NCBI RefSeq assembly: GCF_947623445.1 | Contig: NC_135240.1 | Coordinates: 6,324,001 to 6,388,000 of the forward strand | Source of the DNA: Clavelina lepadiformis | Taxonomy: Eukaryota; Chordata; Ascidiacea; Aplousobranchia; Clavelinidae | DNA length: 64,000 nucleotides | Direction of reading: 5' to 3' | Part shown: positions 39,019-51,325 of the stretch, piece by piece | Layout: each line of letters opens with the position of its first letter | How positions within the stretch are numbered: the first letter of the stretch is position 1 | Notes under the pieces: model-generated | The model's database searches: none | Told to the model about the DNA's origin: nothing | What the model saw: only the letters and a program-made list of their open reading frames with translations | Made by a program: the position numbers and the translations under genes

Positions 39019-39458
39019 ACTTGTTTATGAGTAAATAGCTTGGTTACTTACCTGACAATGCCAAGAATATAGGTTACCTGTAACTAATTGGGCTGGGAAT
39101 TTGATGATGAAAATTTAATAGTTGAAAGGCTATGCCTGAGGAATCTTGTTTAATGGAATTTTTAAGGATGTAATCTAAATGTCAGGATGTTTTTATGTTA
39201 ATGAATCAACTAACATTCATACCCTAGATTGGAAATTTGTCATTTTTGGGTGAGAAACCTCCCTTGCGCAACAAAGTGAAACAAAAGCCATCATATGCGC
39301 AATTAATTCGTATCTTCCCACCAAACTTTCCAATCTGGTTCATACTGTATCTTTATCCAGGTTCCTGGTACTAGCTACATACATTAAATTAACTTACAGT
39401 TATACGAAATACGTTGTACATTACTTTCGTTTTAGAGTGAAATTTTCAAAACATCCAG

Positions 39459-40110
39459 ATGCCTGTAAGTAATTATCATTGATAAAACTGCGATATATGT
39501 TGACGTTATTACTTTTACCAGTAAATTATGATGACTTCTAACTACTGTAGTACCATGATTTTTTTTCTAGACTTACGAGTTTAAAGTTGAAATGACATGT
39601 GAAGGTTGCTCAGGAGCAGTGACAAGAATTTTAACCAAAAAGTTGGGTGCAGGTAATTATCACAAAAAAGAAATAATGGGAACACATTAATACACCTGCA
39701 TGTAATCCCACTACACTAATGAGCAAGTCAAAAATTAAAACTTGTCGGCAATTCCAACAGTTTTGGAAGTTTGGGTATTAGTAGTGAATGCAATTAAAGA
39801 AATTATCAAACACTTTTAGTTAAGATTCATATTACACTGTTTGTGTTATTCTGGAGTTGAGTGTTTGGTAGTGACTCATTACCACATGAGGTTTCTAAAA
39901 CCCAATATAGGTAATGCGTTTTTAATGAAACAGGCGTTTTTGCTGTGGCGTATATGATGTATGTAGTTTAATTATTCATTTATAGATGCAAACTTCAACG
40001 TGGATTTGGCAGCACAGAAAGTGACGATCACATCAGATCTTTCACAGGATGAACTGACAGAGATGCTGAAAAAATCTGGAAAAGCTGTCACTTACATTGG
40101 AGTTCAGTAA
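39459..40110 (+). CDS. ATOX1: Copper chaperone ATOX1
   Basis: Three exons: 39459-39464, 39571-39652 and 39986-40110, total 213 nt, giving 70 residues (human ATOX1 has 68). The metal site MTCEGC (MxCxxC) lies at residues 10-15, and the C-terminal KKSGKAVTYIG contains the Lys of the conserved KTGK-type loop. The fold is a single HMA ferredoxin-like domain. ATOX1 carries Cu(I) from the plasma-membrane importer to the P-type ATPases ATP7A/B in the secretory pathway. All splice sites are canonical (CCT|GTAAGT, TTTTCTAG|AC, GCAG|GTAATT, TTTATAG|AT). The first coding exon holds only two codons (Met-Pro), so the start depends on this micro-exon; the family consensus start MPxxEF supports it. Confidence 0.96.
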
Positions 40111-41116
40111 CCAGCATATAAATTTTTTCGCTTCAATTTTATCTGCAAAATTAGTGCTCATTTTTGCAGTATTGCGTAGATTGCTGAGATAAGTTGTGTG
40201 TATTATGCAAATAATTTTTCAAATCATTCAATTATTCCATCAGCTACTTGGTTTGTGAAGCTTTAATTAATGTATTTGATGGTTATGGCTGTATTTTATA
40301 GACCCCCAAAACAAACTACTTTGATTTTAATTTTGTTATAAATGGGAACATCATCTGGCAAAAGTTTTCAAACATCTATTTTCTGTAACTGGCACTTTGC
40401 AGAGTGCATTCAACTTTGAAACCTTGGCCAATTGACTGACTGTATATAGTAGGGATGTGCCAAATTGAAAGATTTTGATTCATAAAAATAGATTTTCATA
40501 TTTGTGCGAGATCGACTCTTAACTTTGCGCAACTGCGAAAAAGAATCTTGTTTAAACTTGCCAGTTTGTTGATGAGTGAAGAAAATTCTACTGGTTTCTC
40601 GCTCATCCGAAATTAGGAAAAATTCTCGCAATCGTTCCTCAGTCTTTGGTAAGGTCAATGATAGGATAAAAAACGAATGTTTTTCAAAATATTGGATTCA
40701 GCTCGAAGTTACTTGCAAAATTCAGATTTGTAACAAAACTTGTTCATATTTGTGCTTAACATTTGGATTCATGTTCGATTTAGTACATGCCTACTTAGAT
40801 TTACATCAAACAAACACCATATTGATGTGATTGTTGGTATATAGCTGGGTTTCAAACTTTATCATTAATTTCATTTGCAATGTCATAAATGTTTGTTTGA
40901 TTTATTGCAGCAAAACTACTGGCAGTGTTTTTGTCAACTGAGTTTAAATTTCTTGCATCGCGAATTAAAACAATCAAGTTGCATGTATGTAGTTTTATAA
41001 AAGGCATTTGCAATAAAAACAAAAATAACCAATTCGAGGAAGTGGCAGTACTTCTCTTTGATCATAATCAAGCAAAAGTGACTGTACAGATGCACAGCTT
41101 CATGCAGCTTCTTTTG
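40111..41116. other. Convergent 3' intergenic region between ATOX1 and FRG1
   Basis: About 1 kb between the stop codons of ATOX1 (plus) and FRG1 (minus). TTTATT at 40901-40906 gives AATAAA on the minus strand, 211 bases past the FRG1 stop, a plausible polyadenylation signal. Open frames here are short and unremarkable. Confidence 0.5.
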
Positions 41117-43432
41117 TTAAGTACTTTTCCAGCTTGATACTTCTCTCTGCTTGCTCCTCTTGAAGGTAATAAATATAACCTCAGGGCATTAACCCTTTCC
41201 TCTCACATACAGTATCTGTCAGATTTCATTTTGGAACGTCTGTAATATGAATATACTGTCACTGATGTATACAGCTTAATTGTGTTTGATATAACTAGAA
41301 ATGGATCATGTTTGGAAATACTGTGAAGAACACTATCGATAACGAGTAACAGCAATCACTTTGTTAACATGGTTATGTATTGAAAATTCAACCAACCTAT
41401 CCAACAAGGTCTCATGCAGCTTCCCACTGTCTTTGGCATTGTCAAGTTTTGAAACTTCATCTTCATTCAATCGTAACCTGTGGTCCTTAATATGAATAAG
41501 TTATTATTTAGTGCTTTCGACCGATATGTTTGCTCAGCTAACATGACATCACAAATGGTTTTTAGTATTTTTTATCAACAGCATTACTATGGTTGTGTGA
41601 TCACATAAGGTGTGTACATCAGGGCCGAACCAGTGGAAAATTTTTATCGAGGCAAACATGTCAAGTATGTCCCCAGTTAAGAAAGTTGTTAAATGTAGTT
41701 GAGCTCCAAAAATGTTTTGTGCCAGAATTTCAGAAAATTTACGAAGGCAAGTGTGTCCGTTGCCTCAATGTAGATAGGGCCTAACAGCAGCAGGTTCAGT
41801 TGTGCATACATGAAGTGAAAATTCCTTTAACCTGCCAACTCTGAAATTTTTTGACGTAGTTAATTTCACATTCCTTCATGTTGGAGGCAGAGCTCTCTTC
41901 AGTCGGCCGACCGTCATCTGTCTTCTCATTACGCTCAGCGATGGATCTTATCTGGTAAATTAAATAATAAGAGTACGGTACAATAAAGGTCACATGGCCA
42001 CTAACAAAAGCTTTCAAATACTTTATCTTCTACACAAGTAATTATGACCTGATGCTTGTTAGGCGCACAGCTGTGCTGTTGGCTTCAAGATAGGTCATTT
42101 TAAGATTATAGTCAAAATAAAATTTTGCATTGCCGAAGTATGATCCCAAAACCAATAAAAAAAATCCAAAACAATAGGTGGTTTATGTTATAATGGCATG
42201 CAGTGTCATCAAATAGAACAATTATGAAACCTGGAGCAGCTCGTCCTTTCCAGCCATCCTGCTTGTTGCTTCCAGGTCCCCTTCGTCATTGCAATTAACA
42301 AAGCATCCATTTGAGGCCATTAACGCCATCTTACCCTACATAAAAATGTCAATTCACTTCAAAACTTAAACGAATATCAGCTGCAAGCGTGTGATGTTGT
42401 CTGTCTAGGTTTGAATCTATGATGTCGTTGGCAATACTTACGTCTTGGAAGACGGGTTCCCATTGCTCCTTGGAGCTGATGGCATCACTAACCCCAACCA
42501 CTTTATTCTGTCGATCGAGAGTTAGGTATTTTCCAAACCCCGTCTTTAAAGCAATTCTACAAACAATTCAGTCAAACATGAATGTAAAATAATGATAAGA
42601 CTTCATTTATGAGATGGGTCAAAACAACATTTTGAAGAAACTTTTCCAGCGTGAAAATATAGCAGTTAACCTAAATTGCTCACTTAGTGTCAGACACCAC
42701 AACACAAGTCAGCTGTTCAGGCAAGTCTGGGCCCTCTCCTTCAGGTCTAGGTGCACCGAGCGTGAACATACCATTGTCCATGGCCGATACGTAAATGTGT
42801 TTCCCCATTTCAATTGCAATTGTGCCTGTTAAAATACCCGAATTTCACTAATTTTATTCAGATATGTCATGATATTAAAATTACAAGATAATTATTTATG
42901 TTGGCAAGTTTTTTGAACTGTTTTTATTCGCTGATATTCATCGCTTACAGCTTTACTTTTAGTATTTGCAACGTTTTAACCAATCTGTTCTTATTGCACT
43001 TTGATCACTTTTGTTAACCTTTGAATTCTTCAATATTGGATGCAAGCCACCACCCTCCGTGGTCTTTTGTGTCCTTCTCCTGCTGTTCACGACGGATTTG
43101 TTCCGCATCATCATCACGTTTCCTCTTTTTATGCTTCTTTTTGTCCTTGTTTCTAATGGCAAAATAAACAAACGGTTCAATACACAGATGGCGGATTCCC
43201 CTTCAAAACCCTGTTTACTGAAATATGCTTTTATAGTTAAAAGACATTGTGAAATAAGGGACATATTAGGTGTGAGCAAAATATGATATACAGTATACTG
43301 TTTTGTAGTATGTGACGCTTAACTATAGTGAGGAAATGAAGAATTTTGCAAAGTTAAACTTGTTGTTTACTTTTTCCTTTTCTCTCCTTTAAATAGGAGT
43401 TTGGTGTTGCGAACTTTTGTGTAATCGCTCAT
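41117..43432 (-). CDS. FRG1: FRG1 (FSHD region gene 1) homolog
   Basis: Eight exons: 43432-43371, 43152-43019, 42825-42684, 42556-42442, 42335-42231, 41951-41832, 41485-41397 and 41156-41117. They sum to 807 nt, giving 268 residues (human FRG1 258). The protein starts [20 protein letters not shown], followed by a basic nuclear-localisation stretch (KKHKKRKR). It then follows the FRG1 beta-trefoil: [56 protein letters not shown], and the invariant [16 protein letters not shown]1 is a nuclear/nucleolar actin-bundling and RNA-associated protein linked to pre-mRNA splicing. All introns obey GT-AG with consistent phase. The last exon is the least certain: the AAGAG|G acceptor was chosen for phase and gives a C-terminus less Lys-rich than in human. 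Confidence 0.95.
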
Positions 43433-44249
43433 CACCAAGGTATGGCTTCTAGTATTATTTTACTGCAGAAACCTAAGCAGCTAAAATATGTTGTTGCAGG
43501 TAAATTAAAATGAAACTAGATTCATGTAATCTTTATAGTAAAGCGATACATACAAACATGAACATCTCTGAGGTGTGACTTATTCTGAATAAAAAAATAA
43601 AGTTAAAAAAAGTAAAAAAAAATATCATGAAGGTACTACCAATCATTTGTTTTTTTGGTGCTTCAAAAAGAAAGGAATTTCCTACTAACAAATTTGTACG
43701 GCGTGCTCAAAAGTATGTAATAAAAAAAGAGGTGTAGTGGAGCGGTACAGCTTATTACTACAGATACAAATATTATCTCAACCTTGTCAATACAAACATG
43801 CATTGAGTGGCCATGGGAGGGAACTTCTGAATAAAATCCTGTTTGAGACAATTTACTACAAATCATGACTTAGTCAGATCACTGATGGTCGATAAAATAT
43901 CGAACCACTTTGAACTGAACATAATTTGTGGAAAAAATAAATTGCGAGGAATTTTTTCCCAAAAAATAAACTAATTTAGGTAAGTTGGTGACATGAAACA
44001 ACTGAATCATCAGATAAACAGAAAAAAGTAAGCCACGGAAAAATCATAAACACACTGTGGGTACTGTGTTGAAATAAAAATTTGAGTGTTTTTATCTTAG
44101 GCTTAAACATAAACAAAACACTGCGATCAAAACCACCAGTTGAATTACATTAAAACAATTGGTTCAATCAATATGCAAATTTTCTACAAGCAGGAGCAAG
44201 TAGTATAAAGATATAACTGGGAAGGCGTTTCTCAACAAGAGTTAGCAAC
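43433..44249. other. Short intergenic interval and 3' UTR of the BTB zinc-finger gene
   Basis: AT-rich DNA between the FRG1 start and the stop of the zinc-finger gene, both on the minus strand. It should contain the FRG1 promoter and the zinc-finger gene's 3' UTR. No open frame of note and no clear regulatory site. Confidence 0.5.
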
Positions 44250-46580
44250 TTATGAAAATAGACCGGATGTATTACCAAAGTCCCATCTAGGTAAAACACA
44301 CTTGTCAAGGGGAACTAGAATTGTTTGTTGTGGAAGAACACTTCTTTGCAGTCTATCCTTTTCATGCTTTCGATTATGCAAACGCAGTTCGACATACTGG
44401 CGAAAACCTTTACCACAAATGTCACAGACATACGGTTTTTCACCAGTGTGTATTCGCTCGTGTACCTTTAAATTTTCTTTTCTGTTGAAGACTCTGGGGC
44501 ACCCAGGGTGAGGACAAGGAAAACTGTCAAAATGAGTTCTTCGATGAACTGAAATCCGCTTTTTTGTTACTAAACGAGCACAAATGTCACATGGCACTTT
44601 CTGAGAGCTAGTACTACTCTCTTTAGAGCCATATAAGTGATAATTTCGATGCTTATCGAAGTAGTACTTTAACACGGATCGTCCGCATAAATTGCAAGTT
44701 TCCTTTTCGTCGCCGCAGCTGTTGTTCAGGTGATAGCGGTCAACATGCCGCTTTACCAACAAGTACAGTTTGATAGGTTTCTCTGGGTCCTTGCGTGAAC
44801 CTTTACAGATTTTGCACTGAAAGAGTAGACACCTGGAGACACGGTGAAGCGCCACACTCTGAGATGGTATGTCATCCACAGAACACACTTGCCTTTCCAG
44901 ATGCTCTATATAATTTAGAACTGAAAAGGTTTGGCAACATGATCTGCAAGTGATTGTTCCACCCACACAACTATTTGCTGAACCTTCATTTGAACCAAGT
45001 AGTGAGTTAAGCACCAAATCAGTTTCAAGAGATTGCGTTCCCTGATTTGCACTTTCTTGTCCAATGCCTGTTTTTGCAAGTTCATTATTGCGATTGTTGC
45101 TGACTACATCAATGGTAGAATGGTTGTCGGAGAAATCAATCCAACCATGCTCTGTTTTGAAGTGGCTTCGTAATTGATTCAGTGGAATGTTATTTGTGCA
45201 GACAACACATTCTACAATAACGTCACAGTGTTTCTCAAAAAGGTGAACACCAAATCGAAATTTGTTGTAAAAATTTTCTCCACAGCATTTCCCAATAGAT
45301 TTTCTATATGAGCGATTAAACCTTGAGCGAGTTTTACCAGAGCTTCTGGTTCCCTGCTCTAGGAAATCCTCATCATCTTCATCTATGTTGATGTGGATGA
45401 TTTTGCTTTTTTCCTGAAACTTCTTTTTGCTTTTACTACCACGTGGCCGTCCCCGTTTTCGTTTTTTCGAAACTCCGTGTTCATCCACTTTATGCTGAGT
45501 CAATTCTTCAGTGTTTGAGAATGACTCACCACATTGATCGCAAACATTTGAATGTTTTTCGTATTGCGGGACACCTGATTCCTTAGTAGGGGGTATAGAA
45601 GTCTCTTTCATTCCATTTGCACAGGTGGTCGTTTTACCATCAAAATTAAATGATGGCACGGCTAATTTACAGTCAAGGTCACTGTTATCGGAGAAGATGT
45701 CATCATCATCATTATAATACCAAAAATCATCATCATTTGCCACTTTGTCATTTTGATACTCGTTATTTTTTACCTTATCCATATTTCTATGCGATTTGCT
45801 TGCCGGTACTTTTTCAGCAAATCTATCACTAACTTCAATAATGGTGGGTTGATTACTAAATAATTCGTATTCGTTATCGAGTGATTCGCTGACGAGGTCT
45901 ACTTCACCAAGCTGACGCATCATTTTCTCCTTAACGTCCTTGTCATCCACAATCTCTTCGATGACTTGAAGAGTTTCCTGCATATTTACTTTTGATTCGC
46001 TGTCAAATGGCAGAAAGTGTCCAACATAACAGAAACTCAAAATGTTTTCAAAACCCTTTGGTACTGTTATGTGTGTGCATGTTTTTACAGCAACATCAGA
46101 GAAATTACATGAAGACGCATTTCCTGCTGGAGTTTCAAACAATGCTGCAAAAACATCTGTTTGGTCTGTTATGTTTTCATTACAAAAATGTCTCCTGTTT
46201 GGTGAATTGCAATTTCTCGGGGCTGAAGTTAATTTATCTTCGAATGATTTTCCAAGTGTCGCTGCCAGCACTGAGCTATGGGCTAGAAGTTGTTTGTCAG
46301 TGTTCTGAATTGTTAGAATAACATCACAATATGGACTGTTTGACAAACGCTGGATGTTTAACTTTGACAGAACACTGCTGCCATGTTCTTCCAGTGAAGA
46401 TCCAGAGTCAGAATGATCCAAAAAATCATCTTTCTTATTTTGGTAAGAATCAATCATTAACTGAGCAAGGTTGCTGTCAGAGATGCCAAGCTTCTTCACC
46501 AAGTTACTCCAATTTTCCTTCACCATAGAAGTGACTGAAATACTTTCGTTAGCCGAGCAGCCATTGCTAGCAATAGACAT
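44250..46580 (-). CDS. BTB-domain, AT-hook, C2H2 zinc-finger transcription factor (intronless)
   Basis: A single uninterrupted frame of 776 residues. Residues about 70-207 resemble a BTB/POZ dimerisation domain: SPYCDVILTIQNTDKQLLAHSSVLAA, a long polar insertion, then FENILSFCYVGHFLPFD. An acidic stretch follows (near 283-303), a C2H2 finger at 347-369, and an AT-hook with flanking basic residues (KKRKRGRPRGSKSKKK, 372-387). A row of finger-like motifs runs from 432 to 738. Several have unusual spacing or a Cys in the final position; the last two are classical and joined by a HTGEKPY linker (689-738). Such proteins bind DNA and recruit corepressors through BTB. The closest type is ZBTB-like, but no ortholog can be named. 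Lack of introns among spliced neighbours suggests either a large single exon or an old retrocopy that stayed functional. Confidence 0.88.
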   Translation of the reverse strand: MSIASNGCSANESISVTSMVKENWSNLVKKLGISDSNLAQLMIDSYQNKKDDFLDHSDSGSSLEEHGSSVLSKLNIQRLSNSPYCDVILTIQNTDKQLLAHSSVLAATLGKSFEDKLTSAPRNCNSPNRRHFCNENITDQTDVFAALFETPAGNASSCNFSDVAVKTCTHITVPKGFENILSFCYVGHFLPFDSESKVNMQETLQVIEEIVDDKDVKEKMMRQLGEVDLVSESLDNEYELFSNQPTIIEVSDRFAEKVPASKSHRNMDKVKNNEYQNDKVANDDDFWYYNDDDDIFSDNSDLDCKLAVPSFNFDGKTTTCANGMKETSIPPTKESGVPQYEKHSNVCDQCGESFSNTEELTQHKVDEHGVSKKRKRGRPRGSKSKKKFQEKSKIIHINIDEDDEDFLEQGTRSSGKTRSRFNRSYRKSIGKCCGENFYNKFRFGVHLFEKHCDVIVECVVCTNNIPLNQLRSHFKTEHGWIDFSDNHSTIDVVSNNRNNELAKTGIGQESANQGTQSLETDLVLNSLLGSNEGSANSCVGGTITCRSCCQTFSVLNYIEHLERQVCSVDDIPSQSVALHRVSRCLLFQCKICKGSRKDPEKPIKLYLLVKRHVDRYHLNNSCGDEKETCNLCGRSVLKYYFDKHRNYHLYGSKESSTSSQKVPCDICARLVTKKRISVHRRTHFDSFPCPHPGCPRVFNRKENLKVHERIHTGEKPYVCDICGKGFRQYVELRLHNRKHEKDRLQRSVLPQQTILVPLDKCVLPRWDFGNTSGLFS

Positions 46581-48932
46581 GATTTACGCTTGATACAGAT
46601 ATAAGCTAGGCAATATATATATTTCTGTAAGTCAAGTCAAAAGACTAGGGCTCAATTACTTTTGCAATCTTTCATCATAATCAAGTAGTGAGAGATCAAT
46701 ACCATGGAAGACCTGAATGGGATTTGGGAAAGAGTTATGAGGTACCAGTAATCAAAAACAAATTATGACGTAATAATTCCTCGATACTCGATCCTGGCAT
46801 GAGAGAGCAAAAGTTAAGGAAACTCGACCCGACTCTGCTAGATCAGATTATTTAAAATATCCTTGAACCGAAGAAAGTCAGGTGGCCTAAAGATGAAATT
46901 TTAAATGACTTGAGCCATGAAGATTAAAGACAAGTTTAACTTGGCTAGCAGAAATGTGCAAATTTTATAGTAATTCACTTAATAGTATACTGAATATCTC
47001 TATTTCAATTAAAATTGCTATTTTACAGTAAATAGCAACCGTTGAGCTGTTAATTGTCATGATGTTGTGACAAAAATATTCCAAAGCCATGTCCGAATAG
47101 GCCTATGCTCAAATCGTTGAATCAATACTACCACTACACCGCCACCTTGCGCTTGTTTTTAAATCGCCAAGATCGACTTCGCTTCGATTTCAGAAAAGGT
47201 CTGACAAAACCATATGCTTCGGTAACATTGAAGGAAATTTTTCACTTTTAAACCCTTATCAATGGTTAATATTCCGTATTATGCTCAGTAAATTAGTCCT
47301 ATCGTATTTATTAGAAAATAAGCACCAAGAATTATAAGCATAAGTATCATGGGCGTCCACAGGAATATTTGTAAACGGGGTGAAAATTTTTTTTTCTGTT
47401 TGCGCTAATCGAAATTTAATCACCCCAAAAACACCGTAAAAGCTTGTAAACGCGACCACGGTTTAACATAAATCGAATCTTTTACGACACCGTTTCAAAG
47501 CACTAACAGAAAAGTGGAAACGTTTCACTTTTTAAACATACCAAGTATCCACATTGTGAGCCTAGCAGAGCCTCTAGTAGACCATGTTGACCCGAAAGTC
47601 GCATGTTCCAAAGGCAAAAAACGATTCTAAGAGAACTGAGCAGCCTGAGGTCAAAATCGTAAGAAATTTAGGTTTTTTTGGATTTATGATTAAAAACAAT
47701 ATCGGTAACTGTCCTATCTTGTTTCATATTGAAAATTTACATAGGCTCTATGTCAAATTTACAGCTTAGCACAAATTCAGTTACCGTAAATTGGTATTTT
47801 TCTAACTTAGTAACCGGTGAAATAGCCTACAGAGGGACTAGGCCTATTTCACCATAAGTAGATCACGCAGCCCATAGTTAAAGGTAGGTGGTTAGTTTGC
47901 AGAATGGACATGCAAAAGTCGATTTAAGTTACTATGTTATAACATTTAAGTTAGGTTAACAAAAAAACCTAAAAATTAGCTTTAAACGTACAACTTTTTC
48001 CAGTGAAATAGTGACAGGCACCAGCCTAGACTCTAGACATTTTATTTGAAGAAATAGAAATATTGTATGCAACTTAAATAAAACTGTGTACAGACCAGGC
48101 TGCATTCTTTGCGTACTGCGCGACTGACCAATTTCCATATCAGTTTCCGAAAAAAATTGGGCGGATACGACTTCTTCGGATAAGTTTTTATGAAGGATAA
48201 CTTTTTTGCTGTGTTTCCTTTAGTTCCAGTTGAATGGCATCAGAAAAACTAAGCAGAAGTACAAAACCACAGCGGCACATACGATATGCGCAGCCAAGAC
48301 GTGCATTAGTCAAAATGCAGTTTGGTGTACAGAAGAACTAAGTTATTATTACGTAACAATAACATAACAGTCTTAGCACGTAATTGTGATCAACCACAAA
48401 AGATCCTTTCAAAGTTACTGGTGCCATCTTGTTTTGGGTCGCAAGATTTTTTCCCTCCTTTACACTTAACATTGGTGATTGTTGACCTACTTAGATTATT
48501 TTTTAAATTGCAAGCGTTCTAGGTTCATCGGCTTGCAAAGATTTCATGTTAATCCTATATGCATTGATCTTGTTTGACATGACGTCACACTAATTACGCA
48601 TTTCACGTCACTTGCTTCGCAGACCACCTGTCTATATGTCATTTTGAACGAGTCCAGTGCGTAGGATTCAAGCCCTTATAAAATAAGAACTAGGAAGCAT
48701 ATTTTCAACATTTTTTTTTAACTGAGTAAAGAAATTCATATTTGCAATTTACCTGAGTGAAGTCATTACAATCCAATGCCTAATATACTTTGCATTTAAT
48801 TTAAGAAATATTTTAACATAACAACTAACATGCACCAAAGCACAATTGTAGTAAGTCATTTTCAACATAAAATCATAGCTTGCTTTATTCAGTAGGGCCT
48901 TGTACTTTAAGGATAGTTGATTATCATAGAAT
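46581..48932. other. Intergenic interval between the zinc-finger gene and eIF3k
   Basis: About 2.3 kb between two divergently transcribed genes, so both promoters should be here. No TATA box or other motif is convincing. A 19-base sequence, ATTATGACGTAATAATTCC, at 46762-46780 recurs exactly at 16722-16740 and contains a CRE/ATF-like TGACGTAA core. A weak two-exon gene candidate lies at 47584-48367. Confidence 0.45.
47584..48367 (+). CDS. Possible small two-exon gene, unidentified
   Basis: Exon 47584-47658 begins MLTRKSHVPKAKNDSKRTEQ and stops at ATC|GTAAGA in phase 0. After a pyrimidine-rich acceptor (GTGTTTCCTTTAG) at 48224 a frame of 47 codons continues to a stop at 48365-48367, total 72 residues, rich in Lys and Thr. 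Splice signals are good but no family is recognised, and the second exon is open in another frame as well (MASEKLSRSTKPQ). Confidence 0.28.
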
Positions 48933-51064
48933 ATGGCTGATGTTGATGCAACTGCAATTAAAGTAATGCTGAAAGGCATCGACAGGTATGTATGTGGTAG
49001 CTATGCTATGAAACTACTTGACTATAAAGAACTGTATTTATGATTTCTTGTGCTCAACAGAGATTCATATCAGCTTTTGTTAATAATTTAGCTTTAAACT
49101 CTATTTACTAGTTGAAGTTATGAACAAGATATTGTAAATTGAAAGTTTGTAGCAATTAACAACAGTATGTTATGATTAACAACGGTATGTTATGAAATAA
49201 TTTCTGCCATAATTACTGCATTGGACAAATTGTGTGATTTATAAACCAGTGACTGGTTAACTGTGAACAATAAATGTATTAATTATTCTGCAGGTACAAT
49301 CCTGAAAATTTATCCGTTTTGGAGCCATTTGTTAAAAGCCAGGTCAAGGAAAACTTCTGTGACTTATCTGCCAATCTTGCAGTTTTGAAATTGTGAGTTC
49401 TTATTATATATAAGCCTTAAATTGCAGCTAACCACTTTGCCTTGATGTGTGACTGAAATTGGGTTATGATTTTGGCAATCTTCATTTCCTTTTCCCTGAA
49501 TTAAAACTTGTAATTTTTCAGATACCAGTTCAATCCATCTTATTTCCAAGAAGAAATTGTCTGCGATATTCTTCTTAAGGCATTGGAAGCATTGCCAAGT
49601 CCAGATTTCTCATTGTGTGAATGCTTGGTTGATCAGTATCATCACGAAAACCCTCAGATCGGTCGGCTTATCTTTTTAAATCATCTTCTACAAACTTGTG
49701 ACTTTCGATTATTTTGGGTAAGTTTGCAACTTGCATTGTTTTATTTCTACCTCTCAGATCAAACAAAACTACAAACGGTTGCAGTGTTAGCACATTTCCA
49801 CTAGCTTATTCTACAATTATACTCCTAGCAGATCAAATTATATTAGAGGCGCCCAAACCTTTGGGTTCATGATTAATTTTAGATATGATTTCATTTCTCT
49901 TTTGATTTGATATTTTCCTCAGTTGAAGCATTAAGTCAATGGTTTAAGCAGCATATTATTATTTGATACAAGGTAACTTTGCAGTACTCAGTAGGCTCCA
50001 CAGATTTATAAAAAATTCTTTTTATGGTGTTCAGAAAAAGGTTGGAAACCACTACATGTACTCATGCTTTCGGGACGTGTTATTTGTAGTTTACCAGCTT
50101 TCATTTCATAAACTGACTGTTGTTGTTTTATTTTAACAGAGGGAACTGAAGGCCACACCAGAACTAATTGAAGGTGTTACAGGATTTGAAGACGCCATCA
50201 GAAAATGTAAGAATTTTAACTTCAGTGATTAACTTGTGTATCTCAAACCATACCCTGGTGGAATGATGCAAGTTATTACATAGCAACACACATAACACTA
50301 CCGCGTGTTAGCTAAACTGTGTCATGTGTGTTTTTCAGACATTTGCCAGACTGTGTCTAATTCTTATCAGCACATCAAAGCAGAAACGCTGCAAGCTCTT
50401 CTAGGTGATCTAGAAGATAAAGACCTTGATGCTTGGATTGAGAAAAACGGATGGACGAGAACCGATGACCTGATATTTGTAACTAACCAGGAGGAAATCA
50501 TAAAATCAAGAAATATTGTTGATAAAGTTAATTTTGATAGTAAGTTTTGCATACAATGCCATAAATATAATTGGGCTGCAATGTGTCATAACTTTGATAA
50601 TAAACACACAGTTTCGCATGCAATGTTACAGGTAAAATGACAATTGTATATGCCAGGACTGGCCAAACCGCGGCTCTTTACTCGTTATTATGCGGCTCTT
50701 TCGTTCATATTGAACCTCCGAAAGAAAGCACATTTTACCCATTTTAGGCAGATAAATAATACGCAAAAGTAATCTCTACTGGATAATGTTCAATTGATAT
50801 TTGCTAAATAATGACTGATTACATCAGATTTCGACCCAGAATAAAGATGATGAAACTGAAACAATATCTGATGCAGTATTATGACGTAATTAAGAAAAAG
50901 CGTCATAAATCATAATGTGTATGATGTGGCTCTTTGCGGTTAACACAGTAAGAAGTGAGGCTCTTAGTCTTTGACTGGTTGGCCAACCCTGGTATAGGCT
51001 AATGAAATGTTTTATTTTCCTTGCAGAAGTGCAAAGCGTTATGATTTCTGGACTGCACTCATGA
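48933..51064 (+). CDS. EIF3K: Translation initiation factor eIF3 subunit K
   Basis: Six exons: 48933-48985, 49294-49392, 49522-49717, 50140-50206, 50339-50539 and 51027-51064. They sum to 654 nt, giving 217 residues (human 218). Conserved blocks in order: [78 protein letters not shown], and the C-terminal winged-helix part [13 protein letters not shown] ... IVDKVNFD. eIF3k is a small PCI-fold subunit of the 13-subunit eIF3 complex that organises 43S/48S preinitiation complexes on the 40S ribosome. All splice junctions are canonical and phases agree. The last coding exon is only 38 bases. A 338-bp hAT-type MITE sits in the last intron. AATAAA occurs at 51171-51176, 107 bases after the stop. 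Confidence 0.97.
50654..50991. mobile_element. hAT-type MITE in the last eIF3k intron
   Basis: Ends CAGGACTGGCCAA and TTGGCCAACCCTG are imperfect inverted repeats, flanked by GTATATGC (50646-50653) and GTATAGGC (50992-50999), an 8-bp target duplication with one difference. The repeated subterminal phrase GCGGCTCTTT / TGGCTCTTTGCGG and the length of 338 bp without a transposase fit a non-autonomous hAT element. It includes one copy of ATTATGACGTAAT (50878-50890). Confidence 0.8.
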
Positions 51065-51170
51065 TACAGTTCCATCGATGATATCTAGAAGAGGAACCAG
51101 AAATCATCTGCTTGGTCATGGTGGACTAAGATATTATGTAGTTGTTGTTTCATTGTTATGGAATGCAGGA

Positions 51171-51176
51171 AATAAA
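51171..51176 (+). other. Polyadenylation signal of eIF3k
   Basis: AATAAA lies 107 bases after the eIF3k stop codon. A second AATAAA at 51356-51361 falls inside the start of the right-hand tandem duplication and could serve as an alternative. Confidence 0.55.
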
Positions 51177-51325
51177 TGTTAAAATGTCCAGTTTTTGTGA
51201 ACAGGTTCAAAAGAACGAAAGTTATGCTTGTATTTTAATTCATGCAGCACAGAAATACAAGAGTACATCAGCTAAGATAACACCACCCATAGACAAGTAT
51301 CGAATTATTATGTCCACAATAATAT

